A stretch of 14,157 nucleotides of DNA, from NCBI GenBank assembly GCA_030598025.1, contig JAUVQS010000025.1, forward strand, positions 1 through 14,157, in the 5' to 3' direction. Within the stretch, counting starts at the first letter, position 1. The number at the start of each line of letters is the position of its first letter. The DNA comes from Acidimicrobiia bacterium (GTDB taxonomy: Bacteria; Actinomycetota; Acidimicrobiia; Spongiisociales; JAHEDJ01). This document shows, in pieces, positions 4,982 through 12,153 of the stretch. The position numbers and the translations under genes were made by a program. The notes under the pieces are model-generated. The model was not told the DNA's origin. It was given only the letters and a program-made list of their open reading frames with translations, and ran no database searches.

Positions 4982-6139
4982 GTGGAGATCGATATCGGCA
5001 TTGGCAAGACCGGTCGTCGGGCATACGGCTTCGATGACATCGCAATCGTCCCCAGTCGGCGCACGCGGGATCCAGACGATGTTGACATCAGCTGGCAGAT
5101 CGATGCGTTCCAGTTTGAGTTGCCGATGATGGGTTCCGCGATGGATTCAGCCATCAGTCCGGCAACCGCCATCGAGATCGGTCGGCTGGGCGGCCTGGGT
5201 GTTCTCAACCTCGAGGGTCTGTGGACGCGCTATGAGAATCCCGACGTCTGTTTTGAGGAGATCGCCGAGTTGTCGCCCGAGAAGGCGACTCGTCGAATGC
5301 AGGAGATCTACCTCGAGCCGATCAAACCGGAACTGGTGGGTCAACGGATCGACGAGATGAAGTCGACGGGAATAGTGACGGCGGCCAGCCTGACCCCTCA
5401 GCGGGTAGGCGGCCTCTACCGCCGGGCTCTAGACGCCGGTCTCGACATTCTGGTCATCCAGGGAACCGTTGTCTCGGCCGAACATGTTTCGACGCAGACC
5501 GAGCCGCTCGACCTCAAGCGGTTCATTGCCGATCTCGAGGTGCCGGCCATCGTGGGTGGATGCGCCTCTTATTCAACAGCACTGCACTTGATGCGGACGG
5601 GTGCGGTTTGTGTTTTGGTTGGCGTCGGCCCGGGGGCGGCGTGCACTACTCGCGGAGTTCTCGGCGTTGGAGTACCTCAGGCAACTGCGATTGCGGATGC
5701 CGCCGGAGCTCGCATTCGCTACCTGGATGAGACCGGGCGTTATGTCCATGTCATTGCCGACGGCGGCATGCGGACCGGCGGTGATGTGTCGAAGGCTATT
5801 GCCTGCGGCGCCGACGCGGTCATGATTGGCTCTCCGCTCGCGGCGGCGGCTGAAGCTCCGGGCAGTGGTTCACATTGGGGCATGGCGACGTTCCATCCGA
5901 CGTTGCCGCGCGGTGCTCGAGTTCAGGTCGGCAATCTCGGAACTCTCCAGGAAATCCTGACCGGTCCTGCCCATGAAAACGACGGTCGCCGTAACCTCTT
6001 CGGCGCTCTACGAGTGTCGATGGCGACGACGGGTTACGCCAACCTGAAGGAGTTCCAGAAAGCTGAAGTGATGGTGGCGCCCTCACTCCAGTCGGAGGGG
6101 AAGGCCTTGCAGCGATCGCAACGGGTCGGGATGGGTTGA
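4982..6139 (+). CDS. guaB3: GuaB3-type IMP dehydrogenase family protein
   Basis: This TIM-barrel protein belongs to the CBS-free GuaB3 branch of the IMP dehydrogenase/GMP reductase family common in actinobacteria. The family would act in guanine nucleotide metabolism, but the exact reaction of this branch is less secure than for classical GuaB. From the GTG start it has 385 residues. The motifs are GFDDIAIVPSRRT near the N terminus, the catalytic loop GVGPGAACTTRGVLGVGVPQ with the nucleophilic Cys at about 221, the phosphate site ADGGMRTGGDVSKAIACGADAVMIGSPLA (about 259-287, given here in part as ADGGMRTGGD and GADAVMIGSP), and a C-terminal SMATTGYANLKEFQKAEV. GTG 4982 is chosen because GGAGG lies 5 nt upstream and homologues start with ME(I/V)xxGxGKxxRR. 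An upstream GTG at 4970 lacks such a site. It overlaps guaA by one base, so the two are probably cotranscribed. Confidence 0.93.
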   Translation: MEIDIGIGKTGRRAYGFDDIAIVPSRRTRDPDDVDISWQIDAFQFELPMMGSAMDSAISPATAIEIGRLGGLGVLNLEGLWTRYENPDVCFEEIAELSPEKATRRMQEIYLEPIKPELVGQRIDEMKSTGIVTAASLTPQRVGGLYRRALDAGLDILVIQGTVVSAEHVSTQTEPLDLKRFIADLEVPAIVGGCASYSTALHLMRTGAVCVLVGVGPGAACTTRGVLGVGVPQATAIADAAGARIRYLDETGRYVHVIADGGMRTGGDVSKAIACGADAVMIGSPLAAAAEAPGSGSHWGMATFHPTLPRGARVQVGNLGTLQEILTGPAHENDGRRNLFGALRVSMATTGYANLKEFQKAEVMVAPSLQSEGKALQRSQRVGMG

Positions 6140-7713
6140 TGCCCGACGGGTCCGAGGTGTTGGCAGGGCAGGCGTCGACCGGCGACTTTGATCGCGTCCT
6201 CGTCGTCGACATGGGCGCTCAATACGCCCAATTGATAGCGCGGCGCGTTCGTGAGGCTCATGTCCTCTCTGAGATTGTGCCGCGCGATATCACTGCAGAT
6301 CAGATCAGGGCGCGCAACCCGGTCGGAATCATCGTGTCGGGGGGACCTGCTTCCGTCTACTCGGACGATGCCTACGAGATGAACAAGGGAGTGTTCGAGG
6401 CGGGCGTCCCGGTCTTGGGCATCTGCTACGGACACCAGTTGCTGGCCCACTCACTGGGTGGCACGGTCGAGAGAACGGGGTCGGCCGAGTACGGAAAGAC
6501 CGCACTAGAGGTCGTCGGTGATTCGGTGTTGTTCTCAAACCTGCCCCCCCGCCAGGACGTATGGATGAGTCACAGTGATTCGGTCGTAGCCGCCCCCGAG
6601 GGGTTCTCCGTCACCGCTTCGACGGCGGGTTCGCCGGTGGCGGCCATGGAGGATCGGGGGAGGGGACTCTTCGGTGTGCAGTTTCACCCGGAGGTGATCC
6701 ACACGCCCAGGGGAACCGAACTGCTGCAGCGTTTCCTGTATGAAGGCTGTGGCGCCCGACCGACCTGGACCCACCACTCCATCATCGAACAGTCGGTCGA
6801 CGCGATTCGTGCTCAGGTCGGCGATCAGAAGGTGATCTGCGGACTGTCTGGTGGCGTCGATTCATCGGTCGCCGCGGCGCTGGTGCAGAAGGCGATCGGA
6901 GGTCAACTGACCTGCATCTTCGTCGATCACGGCCTTCTGCGAGAAGGCGAGGCCGAGCAAGTCGAGGCGACGTTCCGTGACACCTTCCATGTCAATCTCA
7001 TCCACGTGAAGGCGGAGGATCGGTTCCTCCAAGCTCTCTCCGGCGTGACCGATCCGGAATCGAAACGGAAGATCATCGGCGAGACGTTCATCCGGGTGTT
7101 CGAGGACGTGGCGGCCGAGTTGAAAGACACTTCATTCCTGGTCCAGGGCACCCTCTATCCAGACATCATCGAGTCGGGGACAAAGGACGCCGCCAAGATC
7201 AAGAGCCACCACAACGTTGGAGGGTTGCCCGATGACATGCAGTTCGAACTCGTCGAACCGCTGCGCGATCTATTCAAAGATGAGGTTCGCTCGGTAGGCG
7301 AAGAGCTCGGATTACCGCCCGAGATCGTCTGGCGTCAACCATTCCCGGGTCCCGGACTGGCCATTCGCATCATCGGCGACATCACCCGGGCACGGCTTGA
7401 CATATTGCGGGCAGCCGACTCGATCATCGTCGAAGAGGTACGAAAGGCCGGTCTCTACAGCGAGTTATGGCAGTCGTTCGGCGTTCTTCCACTCATCAAG
7501 ACGGTAGGTGTGCAGGGCGACGGCCGGACGTACGCTCACCCTCTGATCATCCGGGCAGTGACCAGCGACGACGCGATGACGGCCGACTGGGCCCGAATCC
7601 CCTACGACGTACTCGAGGCGATGTCGTCGCGAATCATCAATGAGGTGCCTGAAATCAACCGTGTTGCCTACGACATCTCCTCGAAACCCCCGGCCACGAT
7701 TGAGTGGGAATAA
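6139..7713 (+). CDS. guaA: GMP synthase (glutamine-hydrolysing)
   Basis: GuaA converts XMP, ATP and glutamine to GMP in the cytoplasm. The N-terminal class I amidotransferase domain shows GICYGHQ (nucleophile C96) and VQFHPEV (H183, E185). The ATP pyrophosphatase domain starts with GLSGGVDSSVAA (P-loop SGGVDSS at 237-243) and continues through GTLYPDIIESG. The C-terminal dimerisation domain contains PFPGPGLAIRIIG and ends with the usual PPATIEWE. At 524 residues it is full length. ATG 6139 overlaps the guaB3 stop (TGATG); a TTG one codon earlier is also in frame. About 18 residues precede the usual start of the family's first strand (RVLVVDMGAQY), so a slightly later start is possible. The gene is followed 4 bp after its stop by array E. 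Confidence 0.97.
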   Translation: MPDGSEVLAGQASTGDFDRVLVVDMGAQYAQLIARRVREAHVLSEIVPRDITADQIRARNPVGIIVSGGPASVYSDDAYEMNKGVFEAGVPVLGICYGHQLLAHSLGGTVERTGSAEYGKTALEVVGDSVLFSNLPPRQDVWMSHSDSVVAAPEGFSVTASTAGSPVAAMEDRGRGLFGVQFHPEVIHTPRGTELLQRFLYEGCGARPTWTHHSIIEQSVDAIRAQVGDQKVICGLSGGVDSSVAAALVQKAIGGQLTCIFVDHGLLREGEAEQVEATFRDTFHVNLIHVKAEDRFLQALSGVTDPESKRKIIGETFIRVFEDVAAELKDTSFLVQGTLYPDIIESGTKDAAKIKSHHNVGGLPDDMQFELVEPLRDLFKDEVRSVGEELGLPPEIVWRQPFPGPGLAIRIIGDITRARLDILRAADSIIVEEVRKAGLYSELWQSFGVLPLIKTVGVQGDGRTYAHPLIIRAVTSDDAMTADWARIPYDVLEAMSSRIINEVPEINRVAYDISSKPPATIEWE

Positions 7714-7717
7714 GAAC

Positions 7718-7752
7718 GTACCAAGTACCAGGTACCAAGTACCAGGTACCAG
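7718..7752. repeat. Heptamer array E, GTACCAR family, after guaA
   Basis: Five exact-register units, GTACCAA, GTACCAG, GTACCAA, GTACCAG and GTACCAG, begin 4 bp after the guaA stop. The alternating A/G last base makes the first four units two copies of a 14-bp doublet. The unit is the same as in array A after trpS. There is no T tract typical of a terminator. Confidence 0.92.
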
Positions 7753-7835
7753 GACTCTGGCTACCGGTCAGAAACCCTCAAGACGCCCCTGAATAAGGCC
7801 GATACGGGTTGAAGATATGAAACCAGAGGTAGCCC
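7753..7835 (+). promoter_or_regulatory. Leader of the CheA-like kinase gene with possible RBS-masking pairing
   Basis: AGAGG (7825-7829), 6 nt before GTG 7836, is the likely ribosome binding site. GGCTACC (7759-7765) is the perfect inverse of GGTAGCC (7828-7834), just next to it, and CTCTGG (7755-7760) is the inverse of CCAGAG (7823-7828). Either pairing would cover part of the site. No convincing -10/-35 pair is seen. Confidence 0.35.
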
Positions 7836-10031
7836 GTGGACTGGAGTGACAACCAAGAACTCCAAGCTATCTTCCGTGAGGAGGTAGCTGAGCGATCTCG
7901 CAGCCTGATTGAGGGCGGCAGATCGCTCGCTGGTGGGCAGCTAGACGACGCCGCCATGAATGACCTCGCCAGGGACGGCCACACCATCAAAGGCAATGCC
8001 CTGGTCATGGGCTTCCCGACCCTCGCCGAGGCGGGCAAGCTCCTTGAATCCACCTGGAAAGAGCTTCGAGAGGGCCAACGCGAGCCATCGGGCCAACTCG
8101 GTGAGCTTCTTGCGCGAGTCGCTTCCCACTTGCTGCCTACTGTTGATATCGAAGGTCGCGATGAACCCCGGGAGTTGCTGGCCGCTCTGGCTGCGATTCG
8201 CCAGTTCATGTCCGGCGATGATGACCCACCGCCGGACGACCCGGGTTCCGGGCCCGTAGGCAGACCGGCTACCACCTCTTCAACAGGCGAGGAATCTTTC
8301 GCTCCGCCGGACCCAGGTGGCGCGTCGGCCGTCCTACATCCACCAACGCAGGTCCATCATCGAAGGTCCGGTGCCGATACGGCGGACGGTGGCGATCCGG
8401 TAGATCTTGGGGGATTGCTGGCCGCGATCGAGGGACGAGTGATCGGCGATGCAACCAGGGTTGAGTCGTCGAAGCTTTTTGAGCTGATCAATCGGTTCGT
8501 TGAGGTCAAGCTCGACATGGAATCGCTCGCGCAGGGACTGAGGGAGCTACGGACGGCTGTGGCCGCCGGCCCGGACGAGGTTGCCGCTCTGGCCGCCACC
8601 TGGGAGGGATCGGTAGCCCGTCTCGAGCAGTCTCTCGATGAACTGCAAACCCAGGCTCTGGATCTTGCCACCGTACCGCTGCGTGAGGTGACGGACACCT
8701 TCCCGCAACTCGCCAACTACCTCGGGCGTAGAACCGGAAAAGAACTCCGCTTTGAACTGATCGGTGATGATGTTGAAGTAGATCGGCAGATCGTTGAAGC
8801 GCTGCGCGAACCGCTTCGTCACCTTCTGGTAAACGCCATCGACCATGGGATTGAAACGCCCCGTGAGCGCGTCGACGCCGGCAAGCCCTCCACGGCAACG
8901 GTTTCAATCCGGGCAAGTGTGACGGATCACCGACTCGTGGTCACCGTCGAAGATGACGGCCGAGGAGTCGACTGGGATCGGGTTCGGGAAGTGGCAGAGG
9001 AAGGCTCCGAAGGCACGTCGCCCCTATCCGGTGACGAATTGGGGCGGACACTTTTCGGCTCCGGCTTCTCGACGATCGCCGAGCGCAACGACCTCAGTGG
9101 AGACGGCGTCGGTTTGGCGTCAGCCTCGGAAGTGGCCGCCGACATGAACGGCGGGTTACGGTTGGAGACGTCGCCTGGTGGCGGAACCACCGTAACGCTC
9201 ACGCTGCCGGCGTCGCTGGCCATGCAGGATGTCTTGCTCGTTCGGTCCGACGGTCACCGTTGGGGAATCCCGGAGGTGGCCGTGCTGGCCACGTTCCCGG
9301 TGGCTGCCGCAGAAATTCACCCCGGGGCCAACCGGATGGAGCTTTGGTACGAAGGGCACACTCTGCCGCTCTCATCGTTCGCTTCCGCCGTTGGCCTGCC
9401 GGAAACTGAGGAGCCCAACGACATCGTTGTGCTCTCGACTCGCCTCGGCACGGTGGCGCTAACGGTTCCCAAGGTTGAAGGACGGCGCCAGGTCGCCGTC
9501 AAGGGCCTCGGACCGGTGCTGGCCGGTTCTCCCCATCTGGCCGGTGCAGCGCTGCTCGGAGGAGGTGAGGTCGTGGTCGTTGTCGACCCCGATCAACTCG
9601 CCGATCGCGTTCGATCGGTCCCGCGACCGGTGAAGCAACGTCCGAAAGTATTGGTGGTTGATGACTCGCAGGGCGTCCGCCAACTCGTGGGAGCGGCGCT
9701 GTCCGGGCAGGGGTTCGACGTGGTCGTCGCCTCCGGTGCACCTGAAGCTTTGGATGAACTGGTTAGGTCCGACTTCGATGCTCTGGTCGTCGACTACCAG
9801 ATGCCTGGGCCCGACGGCGTCGAACTCGTGGAAGAAGTCCGGGCCGGGTCCCGGTCTTTGCCGGTCATTATGGTGTCTGCGGTCGCAACCGCGGAGGACC
9901 AGGATCGCGCCTGGAAGGCGGGAGTCGACGCCTATCTCGACAAGTTCGACCTGCGCAAAGGCGCGCTGGTTGACACGCTGCGCAACTTATTGCAGATGCG
10001 AGGCGTCACGTTCGAGGAGCGACCTGCATGA
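7836..10031 (+). CDS. CheA-like hybrid histidine kinase (HPt, ATPase, CheW-like, REC)
   Basis: The 731-residue protein has the chemotaxis-kinase architecture plus a fused receiver. The HPt domain (about 1-125) carries H49 in DGHTIKGNALVMG. A Pro/Asp-rich linker (about 128-190) follows. The dimerisation and ATPase region (about 200-460) has the N box HLLVNAIDHGIE (N333), G1 EDDGRGVD, F box LFGSGFST and G2 GDGVGLASA. A CheW-like domain (about 462-595) comes next. The REC domain (about 603-722) has D609/D610, phosphoacceptor D653, S681 and K703. It should autophosphorylate H49 with ATP and pass phosphate to its own REC or to the downstream regulator. It is probably cytoplasmic, as no membrane segment is seen. 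It starts with GTG after AGAGG and overlaps the next gene by ATGA. No receptor, CheW, CheR or CheB gene is adjacent, so the pathway may not be chemotaxis. Confidence 0.93.
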   Translation: MDWSDNQELQAIFREEVAERSRSLIEGGRSLAGGQLDDAAMNDLARDGHTIKGNALVMGFPTLAEAGKLLESTWKELREGQREPSGQLGELLARVASHLLPTVDIEGRDEPRELLAALAAIRQFMSGDDDPPPDDPGSGPVGRPATTSSTGEESFAPPDPGGASAVLHPPTQVHHRRSGADTADGGDPVDLGGLLAAIEGRVIGDATRVESSKLFELINRFVEVKLDMESLAQGLRELRTAVAAGPDEVAALAATWEGSVARLEQSLDELQTQALDLATVPLREVTDTFPQLANYLGRRTGKELRFELIGDDVEVDRQIVEALREPLRHLLVNAIDHGIETPRERVDAGKPSTATVSIRASVTDHRLVVTVEDDGRGVDWDRVREVAEEGSEGTSPLSGDELGRTLFGSGFSTIAERNDLSGDGVGLASASEVAADMNGGLRLETSPGGGTTVTLTLPASLAMQDVLLVRSDGHRWGIPEVAVLATFPVAAAEIHPGANRMELWYEGHTLPLSSFASAVGLPETEEPNDIVVLSTRLGTVALTVPKVEGRRQVAVKGLGPVLAGSPHLAGAALLGGGEVVVVVDPDQLADRVRSVPRPVKQRPKVLVVDDSQGVRQLVGAALSGQGFDVVVASGAPEALDELVRSDFDALVVDYQMPGPDGVELVEEVRAGSRSLPVIMVSAVATAEDQDRAWKAGVDAYLDKFDLRKGALVDTLRNLLQMRGVTFEERPA

Positions 10032-11026
10032 AGGTATTGATCGCCGACGACAGTCCCGTCATCCGGCATGCGGTAGCCGCTCTGCTGAGCAACAACGGCA
10101 TCGATGCCGTGACTGCCGAAGACGGCATCGAAGCTATCCAGAAGTTCTACGCGGAGATGCCCGACCTCGTTCTGTTGGATATTCAGATGCCGGGGATGAC
10201 CGGTTACGTTGCCTGTCGCCTCCTCAAAGAGGACTGGACCGTTGCCAACATTCCGGTTCTAATTCTCACTGCACACGACTCGGCTGAAGATCGTTATTGG
10301 AGTGCCAAGTCCGGCGCCGACGGATATCTGACGAAGGAGTCGCTCGGCGATGACCTCCTCAGCGCGATCCGGTCGGCCTATGCGAGCCGTGCACTGTCTC
10401 AACTCTCCGGTGAGCAGCGGACTCCGCTCGAGCTCAACGAGATGGACGTCCTCAGCCGTGTGACCGAACTACTCGACCGTAAGCTGTTCGAGACGACGAT
10501 CGTCAACGACATCGTGACGATGGCCACCCGAGCCACGGATCTGGCTTCGACGCTGGAGCAAACGATGTTCATCATTCGCCGCTTCGTTACTTACGACCTG
10601 GCCGGAATTACCGTGGTCGGAGACAAGCTGTTGATGTTGAGGCCCGACTCGGCGGTTACACGATCGAGCGTGCTGGACTTCCGCCGGCTGACGGCCGGCC
10701 ATGTCGAGCAACTCGCCGCCGTTCCTCTGAGCCCCGAAGAGCTGACGATCTCGGTGAGCGATACCGACCTGATCTTCGACGGTGAGGACGAAGGGGATCA
10801 GTGGCCGTCATTCGCCGCCCTTGCCCTGCGTTCCCACGGCGAGACGGTTGGTGTGTTGTCACTCGCCGCCAAGGCCCCTTCCCGGTTCCCGCCCGAGGTG
10901 CTCAAGACCCTGCGGATGGTCGAGCACCCCATCGCTGCTGTGCTGGCTTCAGCACGGAATCATCAGCGGGTTCTGCAGCAGGAGGCGCAGGCCAGTCTGT
11001 CGTCCCTCTACGGAACAAGTGGCTGA
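10028..11026 (+). CDS. Response regulator with C-terminal GAF-like domain
   Basis: The 332-residue product begins with a complete receiver domain (1-123): D7/D8 in the acidic pocket, phosphoacceptor D51 in LLDIQMPG, T81 and K103. Residues about 140-315 look like a GAF-type sensor fold (LASTLEQTMFIIRRF, then GETVGVLSLAAK near 271-282), although the match is by general pattern and not a diagnostic motif. No DNA-binding or enzymatic output domain is seen. The ATGA overlap with the hybrid kinase gene strongly suggests translational coupling, making this its likely phosphotransfer partner. It may relay to the separately started histidine kinase downstream or act by protein-protein contact. Confidence 0.85.
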   Translation: MKVLIADDSPVIRHAVAALLSNNGIDAVTAEDGIEAIQKFYAEMPDLVLLDIQMPGMTGYVACRLLKEDWTVANIPVLILTAHDSAEDRYWSAKSGADGYLTKESLGDDLLSAIRSAYASRALSQLSGEQRTPLELNEMDVLSRVTELLDRKLFETTIVNDIVTMATRATDLASTLEQTMFIIRRFVTYDLAGITVVGDKLLMLRPDSAVTRSSVLDFRRLTAGHVEQLAAVPLSPEELTISVSDTDLIFDGEDEGDQWPSFAALALRSHGETVGVLSLAAKAPSRFPPEVLKTLRMVEHPIAAVLASARNHQRVLQQEAQASLSSLYGTSG

Positions 11027-11212
11027 GACCGCTCGGATTGTGGCCATAGCCCGATCTGGCAATTGATCCCTGCTTGTCGACCTTTCCGAAACTTACCTGA
11101 CCGGGTGACTAGTCCGAATGCGTGCAGAGGGAACCCCCCTCAACTTGTCGTGTGGTTCTGTCGATTCTGTTGACAGGACACCAGGCGTCCCTCGTCAAAG
11201 GACGGTAAGTAG
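11027..11212 (+). promoter_or_regulatory. Intergenic region before the histidine kinase: hairpin and -35-like box
   Basis: GAGGG-aaccc-CCCTC (11127-11141) can fold as a short hairpin but has no T tract, so it is at best a weak terminator for the regulator gene. A perfect TTGACA lies at 11170-11175, but the bases 16-18 bp downstream do not form a good -10. CGTCC (11188-11192) and GGACG (11200-11204) could pair just before the start and would include the candidate ribosome site AAGGA (11198-11202). No gene is visible. Confidence 0.35.
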
Positions 11213-12076
11213 ATGTCGATTTGGTCGGCGATATTGATGGCGATAGCGGTCATAGTGACCGCCTTCGCCGTGTATGCCGTCTACTCGGCCAGACGTCGCG
11301 AGGACGGGGCGCGACTCGCCGCCGAGCGGTCCGAGATGATCAAGAACGAGTTCGTGGCGATGGTCAGCCACGAGTTGCGGACCCCTCTCACGTCGATCGC
11401 CGGGTTCGCCTCAATGCTCATTGAAGATTGGCAGAGCCTTCCACCGGAAGAGGTTTCTGAGTTCCTGGCCATCGTCAATACCCAGTCCGAACACCTGTCC
11501 GAACTGGTCGAAGACATCCTCGTGATTCCTCGTATCGAGACCGGGCGACTGCCGCTCGAACCCGAAGATGTTGATCTTTCCGAGCTTGCCCATCGGCTCA
11601 ACGGCTTCACGTTCCCGCCCGGCATGGGCAAGGAAGCCTCAGTCGCCATCCCCGGCGGAGTACTGGTTCGGGCAGATCGTCGGCGAGTTCAGCAGGTGTT
11701 GCGCAATCTGCTCGAGAACGCCAAGAAGTTCGGTGGCGATCAGATTCTCATCGAAGGGGCCTTCCTCGGAGACCACTACATGGTCGTGGTGTCGGACAAT
11801 GGGTCGGGCGTCCCGGATGAAGAAGTAGGTCGTATCTTCCAGCAGTTCGAACAAATCGCCGATGGAAACACCAGCATCGGGTCGGGCACCGGTTTGGGTC
11901 TGCCCGTTGCTCGTGAACTGGCGAAAGCGATGGGCGGCGACGTTTGGTATGAGCGCAGGTTCCCGATGGGAAGTCGCTTCTGTTACACCATCCCGGTGGC
12001 GCCGCCGCAGGTCCCGATGTCTGAGGAATCCGGGCAGCCGACACATCAAACCGAAAAGGTACCCGGCGGCGAGTAG
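11213..12076 (+). CDS. Membrane-anchored sensor histidine kinase with minimal sensor region
   Basis: This 287-residue two-component kinase has a single N-terminal membrane helix (about 4-25). A basic, charged helix leads directly into the HisKA domain with the phosphorylatable H53 in MVSHELRTPL. The ATPase domain shows the N box LRNLLENAKKFG (N169), G1 SDNGSGV (195-200) and G2 GSGTGLGLPVA (225-230). There is no periplasmic loop, PAS or HAMP domain, so it may sense membrane state or depend on a partner protein. It follows the REC-GAF gene after 186 bp and has no dedicated regulator immediately downstream, so phosphate exchange with the upstream regulator is a reasonable guess. AAGGA (11198-11202) lies 10 nt before the ATG, a little far. 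The stop runs directly into array F. Confidence 0.92.
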   Translation: MSIWSAILMAIAVIVTAFAVYAVYSARRREDGARLAAERSEMIKNEFVAMVSHELRTPLTSIAGFASMLIEDWQSLPPEEVSEFLAIVNTQSEHLSELVEDILVIPRIETGRLPLEPEDVDLSELAHRLNGFTFPPGMGKEASVAIPGGVLVRADRRRVQQVLRNLLENAKKFGGDQILIEGAFLGDHYMVVVSDNGSGVPDEEVGRIFQQFEQIADGNTSIGSGTGLGLPVARELAKAMGGDVWYERRFPMGSRFCYTIPVAPPQVPMSEESGQPTHQTEKVPGGE

Positions 12077-12082
12077 CCGGCC

Positions 12083-12131
12083 GGCCGATGGCCGATGGCC
12101 GATGGCCGATGGCTGATGGCTGATGGCTGTC
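12083..12131. repeat. Heptamer array F, GGCYGAT family, between the histidine kinase and pcrA
   Basis: Seven units in strict register: four GGCCGAT, two GGCTGAT and one GGCTGTC. The array begins 6 bp after the kinase stop codon and ends 6 bp before a TACCAT -10-like box. It shares the GGCYNNT pattern with arrays B and C. Block-wise ordering (four identical, then two identical) suggests growth by slippage or unequal exchange. Confidence 0.92.
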
Positions 12132-12135
12132 ATGA

Positions 12136-12152
12136 GGTACCATCGCCGGACC
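12136..12152 (+). promoter_or_regulatory. Candidate pcrA promoter module shared with guaB3
   Basis: TACCAT (12138-12143) fits a TANNNT -10 box. The likely start point near 12150 is only about 4 nt before ATG 12154, and no Shine-Dalgarno sits at normal spacing, so the mRNA is probably almost leaderless. The 17 bp here match 4947-4963 upstream of guaB3 at 15 positions. The -35 position falls inside array F without a TTGACA match. Confidence 0.45.
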
Positions 12153-12153
12153 G

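Noticed and set aside
4628..5208. Overlapping minus-strand frames rich in SRVASRE-like repeats
   Set aside because: They are translations of the GACTCGC heptamer array. A 7-bp period gives a 7-residue repeat in every frame, and the frames have no start signal and no independent support.
9658..10287. Plus-strand frame of 209 codons over the kinase/regulator junction
   Set aside because: It is out of frame with the REC domains on both sides, which are intact in their own frames.
11170..11198. Standard -35/-10 promoter for the histidine kinase
   Set aside because: TTGACA is perfect, but no acceptable -10 occurs 16-18 bp downstream, so I only mention the box.
3855..12131. CRISPR array
   Set aside because: All arrays are uninterrupted 7-bp tandem units without spacers, and no cas gene is present.
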